From positions 24,032,759 through 24,096,758 of the forward strand of contig NC_044012.1 of the NCBI RefSeq assembly GCF_900496995.4: a stretch of DNA of 64,000 bases. Direction: 5' to 3'. Origin of the DNA: Aquila chrysaetos chrysaetos. Its lineage: Eukaryota; Chordata; Aves; Accipitriformes; Accipitridae. This document shows, piece by piece, positions 1 through 12,990 of the stretch. Made by a program: the position numbers and the translations under genes. The notes under the pieces are model-generated. The model searched no databases, had not been told where the DNA came from, and was given only the letters and a program-made list of their open reading frames with translations. The first letter of the stretch is position 1; the number at the start of each line of letters is the position of its first letter.

Positions 1-3000
1 CCACAGCCAAAAACCATGCCTGCTCCCAGCCACAGAGTGTGGGACTGTCCACATCTGCTTCATCTGCTCAGCGCCAGGTTGTGGTCATCTCCTTTTAGAT
101 ATCTCCAAAAAGGTGCCTACAACTGAGCAGGTGTCTCCAGTGAGGACAGTACAGACCCTGGGGAGTGATTTGCTCTCCAGCCCCAGTAAGTCCTAGGGGA
201 GATCAGGTCTCATGTAGACATGTTTGCTATCCACACTTAACGCATTGCTGTCCACACACAAGGACTGAATCCATCCTGCAGCTTTCACAACAGCTGGGGA
301 AGAGCAAGCTCCCCTCGTGCCTTCATTTCATCCTGAGGTGGTGTCTGAAAGAGAAGGATATGTCACACCTTAGCACAGCATGGGGAGGTAGGAGCAATTG
401 GAAAAGTTTTAAGATTGCTCTGAAGCAATGACCTGCCTGGGAGCAGGAGCAGCCCCATAAGCCGTCACCCACCCCCAGCCTGTGTGTGCCAGCCCTAACC
501 AGGCAGTACACAAGAGCCTGGCTGTGCCTGGGGCACTGTACTCGCTCTGCTGTGCTGCAGTAGATGTACACGTTTGCCTACCAGATTGGCAGCAGAACTG
601 GGTTCCTGTGTGACTCAGACTCCTCTCTGGAAGGGATGTGGCCCCAATCCCACATAGGCCATATGGCCCCAACCCAAAGACCTCCTGGTGCTATTAGCAG
701 TGTCCCTTTTGTCCTCCCCAGCCAGCTCAGCTGCACAGCCCTCCCACTTGTCCTTCCAACACGGGCACCAGCTCTGAGGCCATCAGGGCATAAATGACAG
801 GGGAGAGACACATTTGTGTCTTGCTCTTTGTGGCCATTTCATTAGTGCAATTATGGTCCTCAAGGAAACCCAGGATGCACGCAACACTGCTCAGGCAAGC
901 AGGTATGATTTGCTCCCTGAAGATGCATCAGGCAGGTGTGAAGCCCCAGCGGAGGCTCCCCGAGCCCTGGGTCTCTGCCAGCCCATCCACCATCCGGTGC
1001 CGCACTCTGGTTTCCATCCGCCTGTTCCAGCCACCCTCTGCCTGCGTGCTCCTGGTTCTGGCCCCTGTACTTGCACTGAGCAACAGATTGCTCTGCCCCC
1101 TTCCTTGCTGTTCCCTGGGAGCGCTGCAAGCATTGGCCTGGCCTGGTGGGGCCAGCTGACTGATTCACGCTGGCAGGCTCAGGGCTCTGCAAAGAGGGGC
1201 TCTGCAGGGGCTCCCCAGCAGACCCAGAGGTCTCCTCCATGAGAACCAGGAGGAAATTGCTCCCATCGTCCCGCAGGAACGTCACTTGAGTCAAGAATCA
1301 TTGAGGGAGGATGAAAATGCATGTGTTCAGGCAGGACCTGCCACCACAGCTTCTGTTAAGGCTTTAATTTCCCAGAGCTTTTCCAGAAGCTACTTAGCAG
1401 AGCAAGTGAAGGAACATCAGCCCAGCTAAGTAGTTTGCATGCCGGCTGGCTGAGCGTGGGGAGAGCTAACCTGGGCCAAACATCTGCAGGACATCGTGCC
1501 AGGCTGCTCCACACCCTGTGGGGACCCCTGGAGGGGAAGAGAGAGATGGAAGCTGCGGCTGGAGGAGAGCAGGCCCCTCACTGGCACTGTTTGATAGCAC
1601 AAAGACTTTGGTGGAAGAGGACCTCACAGGGACATGCAACCAGATGCAGGCTGATTGCCTGCTGGGGTAAAGTAGCAGCACAGTTAAGGACACCAAGAGA
1701 AAGCCATGCTGTACTTCTTCCCCAGTAAACGGTCAGCAAACTTGTGTAGGACTAAAAAAATTCCCTATGTTAAGCAGCCTGACCTGACTGCAGCCTGTGG
1801 ACCACTGTTGGCTACGGCAAAGGGCTCAGCCTCAACGTCTGGATAAAAAGCCAAAAATATCCCACATGTGATACCCAGACTTTCAAAAACAGCAGGTGTC
1901 TCCTTTGTCTGCAGGAGTCTGCAGCCCAGAAGGCTTGAAAGAGCCCCCGTGCCTTGCACTGGAGCCATCAACGTGCTTTCTAATGGCTTGCGCAGCTTGT
2001 GCTCCCACTCCTGGATGGATATCGCTTGGTTCAGCAAGGCTGGATGGTGACACTTCCCTGCATGTGGGATAACTGATAGAGCACACACGTGGGATAACAC
2101 ACCAGAACATCGGCTTGATTGAGAGACCAAGAGGTCACCAAGAGCTTCTTGCTTTGCTGCTGGCTGGATATGGTCAGGAAACATTTCTGAGGACCACAAG
2201 AGACCCACATATGAGCACTATGAGGCAGAGATTGACTTGCCTGCATTTGGTAATCTTGGCCAGCAGCCTTTGCAATCTGATTTTGCCATTTGTTTTCTGC
2301 TCTCCTGTTGCTTCCTCTATAAGCATGATATCCAAGAAAAGCCAATCCACATAGGCCATGGGGTAATTTGGCTTCCCTTTAAGGCACTTTTCAACTGAGA
2401 AGGGTTTGCTGGAAGTACTGACCCACAAACAGTGCCAGAGAAGATGTTTAATTCCCAAGTCACTTAGTTTAATGGCACACTGTGGCCAGAAGTTCCCCAG
2501 ATCTCCAACTGTAACAGGAATAATTTCATTCTCTTCATTCTGAATTTGCTCGGTTTAATGCCTGTTCTTAAGGCACATTGCTTCCCCGTCATGTCAGGAG
2601 CTTACGTCTTCACTGTGTCTTAACTCCTTTCATATTGTCCCTGTCTCAGGCCAGTAATTCCAGTTTCCCGGACTCTCTTCCAAGCACAGCTTTGGGGACT
2701 CCCATGCACATGAAGAGGCATTTTTGTCACCACCCTTTACAGTGCTCCCATTTTTAATTCTGCCCCCTCACTCTGAATTATCCCCACATGCAGCTCCCTA
2801 AAGAGCTCCGCTCTGTTTGTCTGAAAGGTTTTCAGGCTGAGAGGGGCTCATCCATCAGCCGGAGATTTGGCAGCTTTCCTGGGACTGTCAGTTCCCAAGA
2901 ACAAACAGCTGCAAAGGCACCATCCTCTTCCCGGAATCGGGGAGGAGCACACATGGCTTCAGCCCATTGCAGAAAACAGCCAAGCACCAGAACTGCTGCC

Positions 3001-5299
3001 CTCAAGCCAGCAAAGCTGAGCTCACGGGTCATCTCTGGATTGAACCGGTCCCCTGCTCATCTTGGAGGCAGCAGCACTCTCCAGGCAGCGTCTCCATGGT
3101 GTGTTCGGACCCAGAGCTGAGCCGAGCATGAGATTGTGTGCTCCCATCAGGCACAGCCAAGGACACTGGACTTGTGTCCTAGGGGACACAAATGCTTGAA
3201 GCCGCATACACAAGAGCCTACACCTTTGTGCATCCCTGTGCACAAACCATCGCTGTGAATCTGTCAGCTGCCCACCTCCATATGGAGGGCCCCATGTCTA
3301 AGGAGCTTGTGCTGTCCACACACTTCTCCCATGAGTGCTCTGGCTGTGAACACACCTTGCTCTGTGCAGCAGGCACCATTCCCGCACCTGGCACCAAGCC
3401 CTTCACCAGCCCAGCTCTACAGCTTGTCCAGCCAGGATTTCTTTGTACTAGTAAATTAAATGCGTCCAAGACTGTTCTCCAGCACTAATGTCAGCTGGCA
3501 TCACCCAGCCCATATCCAGGCTACCAAACTCTCTTCAACCTCCACAAGTGAGCTCAACACACAAATTGCTCCTGAGCACAGTCCCTGCCCAGCAAAACTT
3601 CCCCGTGCTCATCCAGGAACAGTTTGGGAGAGCATGACTTGGCCTGAACCAAACCCATCTAGAGATGTTGGCTATCCAGTGACAATCCCTTCACACTGTT
3701 TAACTCGCTACAGCAGGCATTTGGTCTCCATATCTGCAGGAAGACAGCAGAGTTTTCTCCCAAGGTGGAAGGGAGAGTGCTGACCTATGTGTCCTGGTGA
3801 GCCTCAGCAATGCCTCCTGCCGCACGGCCTGGCAGGGGAGGCAGGCTCCATACGTACCTCCAGGGACACGGGATGCACCCAGGGTGTCAGGAACTGGTGG
3901 CTCAGCAAGTTGGAAGCAGGAAGGTTGTGTTTACCACCTTGTTGGGCAAGAGTTGCACACCCGCAGAGGTCTTTAGCAGGTCCTTCTCAGGGAAGAGTCA
4001 TGCTCTTATATGTTATGCATTTGAGGAAAAACCACTCGCTGTGTCCTAGAGGAGTATACCACAAGGAGCACCAGTCCCTTTGGCTTGCCTCTTTTCCATC
4101 CTCACAACAGCCCTCATGCCTCGCAGACCCTCATTTCCCTCCCACCCCATTGCACACACTGAAAGCAGGACAGGGCCATTGCTGAGCTCCCCTTTCCAAC
4201 AGCATTTGGTGGTAACAGTTTGCAGGTCCCTAAAGCACAGCAGAGTGGAGACAGACCAGAGGCCTGACACAAGCTCTGGCCTTTGGGGAAGGTGGCAGCT
4301 CGCAGATTCTCAACACAGCCTTGCTTCTGACCGCTAGTGGGGAAAACAAGAGCTCGAGCCACCAAGAAGATCCTTCCTTCATGGCACTTTGCTTCCCTCC
4401 AGCTCCTGTTGTGCCTGCCAGGATGATTGCTTTGTTATTTTTTTGTGTTCAACCCTGAGAAGTCATATTTAACAGCTCTGTAATAACAGAGCTTACATAA
4501 CTCTTCACGCAGCGGAAAACTGTGCAGCCTCTTCACTGCTGGCTCACCATCCGCCAAACACTGCACGGCTTCTCCCTCCCAACACGAGAGGACCTTATTT
4601 GCACGGACAGCTTGGCACAGTGCAAACGTATTCATAGCGACACCTTGGTCACCTCAAGTTACCGCAGCCCCTGGATCTTCTGTACACTCCTGGAGGGCCT
4701 CTTCTTCCAGGTCTTCCTGGCTTCCAGTCATCCTCCTTCCATCATCTGGCAGAGGTATCAAGAAGAGGCCAGGCTGTGGTGCTGAGAAGACAGCCAAGGG
4801 TGCTCCTGGGCTCTCCGGACAGCAGGACCAGACCTCAAGTACATCGCAGGCTGCTCTGCTATGGTTTTCTGGGGAGCTGCACCCATGAGTAAGTCAGTCT
4901 GGATACCCTTGACAGAAACAACACAGACTCTGGAGACTCTGGGGAGATGCACCATTGCCTATGGGGAGAAGGAAAAGCCCACAGAGGAAATAAAGGGCTG
5001 GAGCTCCCTACCTGGAGGAGCTGGGCATGGCCTGGAGGTGTGATGTCCAAGTGTCCTTAGTGAAAAGCCATCACCAGCTCTGAGAACAGCCATGGAGAAG
5101 ATGTACCTGAGGCAGGGCTGGGCCTCTTAAAGGTGCTCCCAGCAGGCTGACATGGATTCTGGTGAGTCAGAGCTGTTTGGCAAAGGCAGTCCTCACATGA
5201 AGAGCATAAGCCCTTTCTTGGAAAGGGGGGAATGCCAGCATCAGCAGCTGGCTTACAGGTACCCATGCCAGGACTGACGGAAGGAGCAGTGTTGACTAG
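1..5299. other. Intergenic, nothing recognised
   Basis: Moderate-GC sequence with short chance ORFs on both strands. I recognise no exon, RNA gene or repeat family. An exon of a gene lying mostly outside the window cannot be excluded. Confidence 0.5.
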
Positions 5300-5700
5300 T
5301 ATTCCTTAAATGCAACAGCTAGACACATTTCTACCCATCTTACCATATATTCAGCCTGTCCATACCTACCCAATATGGCTATAAGGATGCTTTGTGATGT
5401 CAGAAGCCTTGCTAAAAATCAATATAAACAATATCCACTGCTCCCCCTTTTTCCATACAGCCAGACATCTCATCAGAGGAGGTAATTGGGTTGGTCAGGC
5501 ACGCTTGGTAAATCCCTGCTGTTGTTCCCAGACATTTTGTGTCCTTCATGTGCCTGAAAATGTCCTCCAGGAGGTGAAGCTGACCAGCCTGTAACTCCTC
5601 AGACCCTCCTTGCCTTTCTTGAATGATGGATCTGGGAAAGCAATGTCTGACTGGATTGCCTGGGGGAAGCAGACACTCTGCATGCACTAGGAGCAGCTGC
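5300..5700 (-). mobile_element. CR1 LINE fragment (reverse transcriptase region)
   Basis: The minus strand encodes GAVDIVYIDF near 5412, a form of the CR1 motif that leads into the AFDTV segment. The plus-strand text around 5480-5620 (GGTTGGTCAGGCACG, GTGCCTGAAAATG.CCTCCAGGAGG, GAGGTGAAGCTGACC.GCCTGTA) follows the antisense of the avian CR1 consensus closely. It is a decayed fragment without intact frames. Confidence 0.75.
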
Positions 5701-7559
5701 TGAACCTCACTGAAGGCCCATGAAAGCCTCTTCCCCTCCTCTCCATGCATGGATACCTCGAAGAAGTCTAGACCTTTTTTCCTGGAGCCTCTCTGTCTCT
5801 CCCTTTGGGAACCAGGAACATTTTGCAGCAGACCATGCGTCACCTATTGTGAGTATGCTGCAGGGATGAAGCATCTTTCCCCACCATCCTCACAGACAAA
5901 TCTTCGTTGGGGTTCTGTCCACGCTGACACAGGGAATTCAGAGCCAGCTAGGCTCAGCAGATATGGCAGGAAGTGCTGGGACACCTGCACCATGAGAGCA
6001 TGCAGGGAGCAGACACTATTGGAAGAGGGAGAAATGTTCTTGGACTCAAAGGAGACCATACAAGGTTTTTCTGCACCACAGAAAGTCAGACGACTAAAGA
6101 CAAGCCTAGGGGCAATACTCTTTTCTGCAAGTGGGCAGGGGGGAGTTAAATAAACACTTTTTAGTCCTATTTGATCTGATCTGTCTCTTTGAGATATCTC
6201 TGTTAAGTATTTTAGCTGATACTACAATAAAACCCGGCTTGTTTAAGTTTAAAAGCCTCTTGGTTCCTTTAGAAAGCTGGCTGCAAGAGCAGATCAAGAC
6301 AGATCACCACAAAGCTCTGGCCAGCTCTGCCTTCATATTTATTTGAACCAGAGCAATTCACCTGTCAAATAAGAGGTGCCCAGAGCAAGCTGAAACACTA
6401 TTTGGTCTCCAGTGACTGTAAAAGAAGTCAAGACATCACATTCAGCACCCACAGAGATGCCTATCCCTGCACACCTACACACAGGCAGCTTAACCCAAAG
6501 CAGACCAGTCATGGGTCAGATCTTCTGGGTGGCTGCAGTGCCTAAACAACTGCACCCAGGGCCACTTGAGATGCCCTGGGCCACTTGAGACCCACCGCTG
6601 GAGGACAGGACACAAGACCATGTGTTCCACATCCCAGGTGCAGCCCGCGGCAGTGGGCACAGCCAAATGGGGCCAGCCTCATCAGAGGACCTGGAGAGGG
6701 GAGGACATGGAGTGACGCTGCAGTGCAGCCCAAATCTGGCATGCCCATCATACCCATCACACCAGCAGGACCAGTCTGTACCATCAGAGGTGTGCTCTGC
6801 CGGGACAGGAGAGCAGCCTGCCCGTTCATCGCCACACTAATCCACTTTGCTTAGTTTCTGACAGTTTCAGACTGTTTATTTCTAACACTCCTCCTGGTTG
6901 TTAGAGCAGCCCTGGGATGACAGCAGTAAACACTTGTGTTTGGGCAAGCCAGACTTCTCGTCTTCAGCATCTGCTGAGTTTTAGTTTAGGCTAAAATTGC
7001 CTTATTTAAAAGGATCCTTTTCTGGAATTACCGCTTGGTTTCTGCCAACTCAAGCCACTGTCTCAGGAACAGACCAAGCCCAGCTGAGCTCCTGCTCCAG
7101 GGAGCTGCTAATGAGCATGCTACCCACATCCCATCCCCAACCCGCAGCCCAGTGCGATGTCCAGCAGCACCCCTTTTCACAGCAAACAGAGAGCACTGAG
7201 CACGATCCTGTCTCCTGGAGCCCTTGCTCACCTGCTGATGGCAAACCAAGGACCCCCTGCCTCGAGGTGTCCAGAGCCTGATATTAATTTCTACCAGTAG
7301 GCAACGGATCAGCTAACAAACATCCATCTAGGAGTTAATATTTCACTGAGCAATTCCAGGAGGAATTATCACGAAATTTGTAGCTAGCCTGAAGTTGAAG
7401 CATCATCAATACAAAAGGGAGTAAGGTTTTTCCACAAGAAGGGCTGCCTGATCTTGAGGTCTGGAGTAACACCACTCCAATGCAATCTAGCAGAGGAAAG
7501 GAACAGGCACATGCTTAGGCACTGATCCTAAGGATTTCTGCTCAAAAATGGGAGTCCAT

Positions 7560-7835
7560 CAGAAATGACAGAAGTCAGTTTGTTCAGTGCAACAAAGCGA
7601 AGGCTAAGGAGAGGCAGAAACGCTTGCTATAAATATGACAGGGAAGTAAACACCATGGAGGGAGACCTATTTAATCCAAAGCACAAATTGGCACAAGAAT
7701 AAATAAATATAAATTTGCCATGAACATAGGCTGAAAATTAATAGGATTCTAACCACCAGAGAAGTAATGTTCTGAAACAACCTTTTGACAAGCAAGAAAC
7801 CATACTGATTTCAGGACGGCTATTGAACCATTTAT
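7560..7835 (+). mobile_element. CR1/L3-like LINE 3' portion
   Basis: The order AAGGCTAAGGAGAGGC, then a TATAAATA..ACAGGGAGGTAAAC-like run, ATAAATATAAATTTGCCATGAACATAGGCTG, and GAGAAGTAATGTTCTGAAACAACCTT matches the end of ORF2 and the 3' region of ancient CR1/L3 LINEs, sense strand. No open frame remains. Confidence 0.7.
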
Positions 7836-7879
7836 AGTTCATAAGAGGACAAGGACAATAGTGGACAACACGTTTAATG

Positions 7880-9620
7880 TCTTAGAAATCTGTGTATACA
7901 AACATTAGAAACAGAACAAACAGGAGGAGCTGAAATTCTTCATACAAAGCAAAATTCTGATTTAATTGGCATAACGGGCTTGTTGGGATAACTTACGTCT
8001 GGAATATTAATATCCAACTGTACAGCTTGTTCGGGAAGGGCGAACAAGGAGAAAAAGGAGGATCTCAAAAGGTAGGTACATTCACTGCGTATGAGACTGC
8101 ATGAGGAAATAGTGAATTAAAGAAGGAAAAATGGGTGCCACTAGACCAGAGGCATACAGCAATTCAGCTAGGAAGAGAAAACAGACCAGCCATTTTAACG
8201 AGTCATTTACAATATCATCCAAAAAACAGTATTTTGTGGTAGCAAGGGATTTTAGCTACTCAGAATTACTTGACAGGGATCCTGTAAATCACTGATTGCT
8301 TGGCAAGTTTTATGACTGCATTGGCAGAACAGCTTTTATCCAAAAGGTAAAACAGACAAACAAAAACCCTAAAGCTGAAGTTTTTCTAGATTTTATTCTG
8401 GCCGAAAGGGAAGAAAAACAAGAAAAAAAACCCAGCTGCTTCATAAACTGGTAAAATTGGTGAGGAGGAGCCCATGGAAGGGAAGTCTATGCAGGTTCTA
8501 AAGAGAACTCGTGGTTACTTCGAGAAACAACAGCAACAACTGAAAACTATTCCAATGAGGAAGCAGCAGGAGGAATTTAGTAAAAGACCAACTTTTCAAA
8601 ACTAGGAACTTTACATTGACGTCAAGCATAGGAGAGAAAGGAAAAGAAAGGTAAAATACTTCAGGTTACTTGGGATGGACAGTTAAGAACAGCACAGGGA
8701 ATTAAACACAAAGTCAGAGGGTCCGGGCTCCAAACAAGACACCACCTCAGAGAACTCAAGAGCACCCATGACTGCTCCTTAGGCACTGGTAGTACACAGA
8801 GGGTGACAGCAAGGAGTGGTCCAGCAATTCACCACATAGAAATGCTGTTGAGAGGTGACAGTCACAAGCACAAGGCTCTTTTTGCTACAGCCTTTACTCA
8901 AAAGAGAGCTACTCCAGTAGCAGAAGTGTGAAATCTTCAGTGATACAAGGGAAGGAGATAACAGATTAGGAAGTTAATTTTTTTATTAGCTGGGCTTGAT
9001 GACTTTCATCATGGGCTTGATGACTTTCATCATGGAAGGCTTCTAGACTTACAGGTCCAGAGCATTCAGCAGTTTTCTCCAAGAATCCTCCCAGAGAAGA
9101 TGCCATGTACAGGGATTTCCACACAGCTTTTGACACCATCCTGTATGACATTCCTATAGATGAGGTAGAGAAAGTCATCTAAATTAAGCTTCTCTGAAAC
9201 AAGTGCAAAACTGTCTACTACTAAAAAAATCTACTTGGGAGATGGTTTTAGCTCAAAATGGGAAAATATATCAAAAGGAAATCTGGATGAGGCCTAGCGT
9301 TATTCAGTGTTTCATACCTGACTTTAATGCTGACATAAAGACTTTTCTTATTAAATCTGCAGGTGGATCAACTTAGAAGCCAAGATTAGAATTCAAATTA
9401 ACCTTGACAAATTGGGAGAAATAGTCTGCAAAAAACCAGGCTTCAATTTAGGGAGGACACGTGTCCAGAGCCTACATAAGAACAGCCCATTTCAGAAACA
9501 CAGATTAGGGAACAAATAGCTTGATAACAATTCTAAAATAATATGGACACCATACCAATACAACCATGCCATGCTGGAGTGTGTAAACTTGCTTATAAGA
9601 TGGGGTTGAACAAACAACTG
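7880..9620 (+). mobile_element. CR1/L3-like LINE, ORF2 endonuclease to RT, broken
   Basis: Sense-strand remnants appear in the expected order. An endonuclease segment VVARDFSYSELL occurs near 8240, and FLDFILA near 8385 is a version of the LDLVLT motif. The RT segment YRDFHTAFDTILYDIP runs from about 9105. RT palm/thumb-like text follows at 9260-9600 (AAAATGGGAAAATA, ATTCAAATTAACCTTGACAA). Many frameshifts and stops. It lies downstream of, and in the same direction as, the 3' fragment at 7.56-7.84 kb, so these are separate copies or a rearranged one. Confidence 0.7.
8992..9033 (+). repeat. Perfect 21-base tandem duplication
   Basis: GGGCTTGATGACTTTCATCA plus T occurs twice in direct succession (8992-9012 and 9013-9033) inside the LINE remnant. 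Because the copies are identical, the duplication is recent relative to the decayed element, or an assembly artefact. Confidence 0.9.
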
Positions 9621-9654
9621 GGAGGAATGATCTTCTCCTGGGACCCTGACTGCT

Positions 9655-9745
9655 CCCCTGCATAGGAATTTCTTTTTCTTATTTCTAGTCCAACCTTCCT
9701 TTAATGCAGCTTGTGCCCATCACCTCTTGCCTTCTCCGTTTTTCC
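9655..9745 (-). mobile_element. Short CR1 fragment
   Basis: TTTCTTATTTCTAGTCCAACC, then TTAATGCAGCTTGTGCCCATCACCTCTTGCC, follows the antisense of the avian CR1 3' region, in which a fixed LEFT-to-right order of a TCCTTATATCTA-like and a GCCCATTGCCCCTTGTCC-like segment is standard. Confidence 0.55.
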
Positions 9746-10084
9746 TGGGTATGTTTTTTCAGAGTTTCTTTTTATCCACTACCAGTAATTTTCCTTTGAA
9801 CAATCCTTTGAATGCATTTACTTATTTTTAATGGCATTATGATCATCTGAGCAAAGAAGTGTTGCATTAACATGTAAATATCCAGCGTATTAATCTCAGC
9901 AACAAGGTGCATGCTAGGCATTTCATAAGGATGCTTTCTCCCACAAGGATGACAAAGTGTGTTTGTTTCTCTATAATTACAAGCGGGAGTACACCTCCAC
10001 ACTTCACACTTCAGCTCTGCCTGTCTATTTATTGCAGTTTTGGCAAATTCATATGTCACTGAACGGGACCCTCTTGTTTGGTTT

Positions 10085-10177
10085 CTTGAGTTTTGGTTTG
10101 TTTTTTGTTGTTTGGTTTGGGTTTTTTTTCTCAAATTTGTCTATTTTGCTGGTTTGAGGATTTTTTTTTTTTTTTTT
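10085..10177. repeat. T-rich low-complexity tract ending in a T run
   Basis: Ninety bases of T/G-rich sequence with TTTGG and TTTTG units, ending in an uninterrupted run of 17 T at 10161-10177. A second T run lies at about 10725-10738. Confidence 0.85.
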
Positions 10178-11289
10178 AAAAAGTGTTCTCAAACTTTTGA
10201 TCGAGCATTTGTGTCCCTTCTTGCTGCAGCCCTTCATCATTTAGCTGATCAAGGATATCTTAGGGAGTCCAAATTAAGCATTCCTCCTAAGCATTAAACC
10301 TGCAACCCATTTCAAAGACTTTCTTGTGCCTCTTGCAATATCACAAAGAAGAGGAATCCTTCATCTTTAAGATCCTGGGAATGAATTCCCTAAAACACAG
10401 AGGGAAAAGGTGCAGGACAGGGGGACTGGGAAGCAGTCCAAGTATCACTCATGGTATCTATGCATCACATTTGGTCCTAGAGTACATTGCAGTTAGTAAG
10501 GCGCTGACATACTTGTTAGCCTTTAAGGTGTATTAAATATGAAATGCAATAGGAAAAAAAGTGACTCTATGCCCTAGAGAGAGAGAATTGTAAGCATTTA
10601 TGGTTATGGTGACAGTTCAGGCGGCCTATCCAAGACTACAGGGCCAGCTTTGGGTCTGTTCACAGCCCAGTGGCTCCAGGTGCTGAATCCTACCCTCAGC
10701 ACAAATTTAAATAGCCTTAAAGATTTTTTTTTTTTTTTAATTGAGCATCCGGTGCATACCAGTGTATTTAAAGACACCCTGAGCCAATTCTGCAGCTATT
10801 GCTGAATATTGGTCCCGGCAAATTTTCTCCAGAGCAAACATGAGAAGCCCTCGCAACATCCAATACATGTGGTGAGGACTCAGTTTTCTACAGGTCCTTA
10901 TCTCCTTACAGATCTCCTCGCAGTGACTTTTTGTCCTGTGATGCTAAATTTGGGGCACTGAATGCCAGGGCATTGAGTGAGGCCAAGAACAAACAGCCAT
11001 AAGACAGCGGGATCTCTTTTAGGGCTTAGGATGCAGCCCAAGGACAAGGGAGCTGGTGCAGGGCTGCACAGACAGCTTTAGATTTGACTATCCTAAACAA
11101 TACTGCACCAATGAAAAATACTGCCACTTGCAACCACAAGAAAAGGAGATAATTATGTTGAGCACTGCCACCTCCAGCACAGATCTTCACACCACTCAAC
11201 ACTTAATTCCCCTTCCCCATGAAAACCAAATACTCATTCTAGTCTTTGGTCCCCATCCCTTAACATGCTATTAGTCCCTACAAGTAGTC

Positions 11290-11700
11290 TCCCCTTAATC
11301 TGTGACCACTAAATTTCCTTCAGAGCTGTCACAGAAGGGCTTTTCCCACACTTTTTATAAATCCAAATACCCACTATCACCTGGACCCCATTAGTCAAAT
11401 AGCTGCTAATACCTTCTAGGACACTGCAGAAGCATGTCGGGTAAAATCCCTGCCAACACCACAACTGCCCATATCTGAAGGCTGGTGATGTTTTCTGGTT
11501 TCCTTTTTGCCTTATATATGAGTTCAGGCAGCTAGAACTGCTCTGATGAGTCTTTCTGCAAGCTTTCAAATCCATCCATTCATGATACTCTGTGCTTCCC
11601 TTCATATCAGAGCCCCCAGAGTTGGTATTTAACACTCGTTAGCTTTTCCTGATTCCATTTTTATGTAAATACACATTTATCATGTTTGCCCAAGGAGAAA
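11290..11700 (-). mobile_element. CR1/L3-like LINE fragment (RT region)
   Basis: The plus-strand text GGGCTTTTCCCACACTTTTTATAAATCCAAATACCCACTATCACCTGG-like (11337-11385) is the antisense of the LINE segment coding for an RT stretch ahead of the catalytic palm; a 108-codon minus-strand ORF covers it but has no intact domain. Assigned by resemblance to the family's usual wording. Confidence 0.5.
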
Positions 11701-12739
11701 GTATTTGTGGTTTCCAATTCCCAGTGCTGCCTAATGCCTGTGCGCACAGCGTTTAAATACTGTGACCCTTCTGTCGGGAAGACAGCAGAGATTTTGAGAG
11801 GGGTCTAAATCCAATTGTTTTATTTACTGTATACTGAAAGGTACTGAGTTGGTTAAACTTGCCATTTGTGCTGCTCCAGTTCCTCGGTTCTGTGTCCAGC
11901 AGTGGCAGGTATGGTGAGGGTCTCCATTCAGCAGCAGGTCTCTATGGAGCTACTTTGGAAAGAGGCAGGTGAGAGGATCACTCACATGATAAGTGAGGTG
12001 AAAAGAGCCAGCAGCCAAAGATACACGTGGGTTGGGACTTTGGCACATACCTGGGTTTGCTCATTAATCCTAGCAAAGGGTTTACTAAGCTCACAGGGAG
12101 AAAAATTTGATCCAAGAGAGCCTGTGACTGTCAGCAGGATTCCCAAGTTCCCAGCAGCAGGCTTCTTGCCTACCAAGAAGATTCTAACTGAGAAAACAGC
12201 CAAGGAGCTCACCAGACCAAAACATAAGGAGTGGCCATGTGTGATGTACAAGAGAAACTGAGGTAGGCTTGCCAGAAGGACTGATGTGTGAATACCAACC
12301 AGGGAGCATCACATCATCAGCACGGATGGATACCACGTTCTGCCTGTCTGGAGGGTTGGAAAACTTTTCAGCCTTCACAAGATCGTTGTGAGACCAAAGA
12401 CCTGTTTTCTCCTCCATGAAAGATGCCACAAAATTATTGCAAGTTCTCTTTAGACTGACCTAGTGACCTAGATTTCCTTGCAAATATTGCTCTCAGCAAG
12501 GATGTCACACCTCGCTTCACAGAAAAGGAAGAACAAACCCAGGGGTGGCTCCCCACCTTTCAGGATGGGCAGAAAAGTGACTCCCTTACAGGAAGAAATC
12601 TTGGAGATAAGTGAGAGCTCCTGTCCTGACCGAAGGCAAAAACCTGTGCAGACTGCCTGGGCCTGCTAGTATGAGAATCGGCCAAGGCAGATCTATGGAG
12701 GGAAGTGAGAACAGAGCCAGGAGGTCCAGCAGATGGGAA

Positions 12740-12990
12740 AAAAGGTATAGCCTGTGCCAATATTTAGAAAGGTAAATGAGAAGACTTGGGTACTTACAGA
12801 CCTGTCAGTCGGACAGGGAATAGCTGGCTGTTCTTCGGGAGTTCACAGAAAATAGACTTTATCAGCATAATCTGTTCTCTTGATGGAATGATAAGTCTGG
12901 GTGATAAAGGTAAATTAATAATTTAATGATAATTAAATGTGAAGAGCATTTCATTTGGTCCCATATGACATTATGACCATGAAACTCAAA
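12740..12990 (+). mobile_element. CR1-like LINE fragment
   Basis: Sense-strand CTTACAGACCTGTCAGTC encodes YRPVS, the RT motif that begins the palm region in CR1, preceded by a TATTTAGAAAGG segment and followed by GATAAAGGTAAATTAATAA, in the order found in CR1/L3 ORF2. Strongly decayed. Confidence 0.5.
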
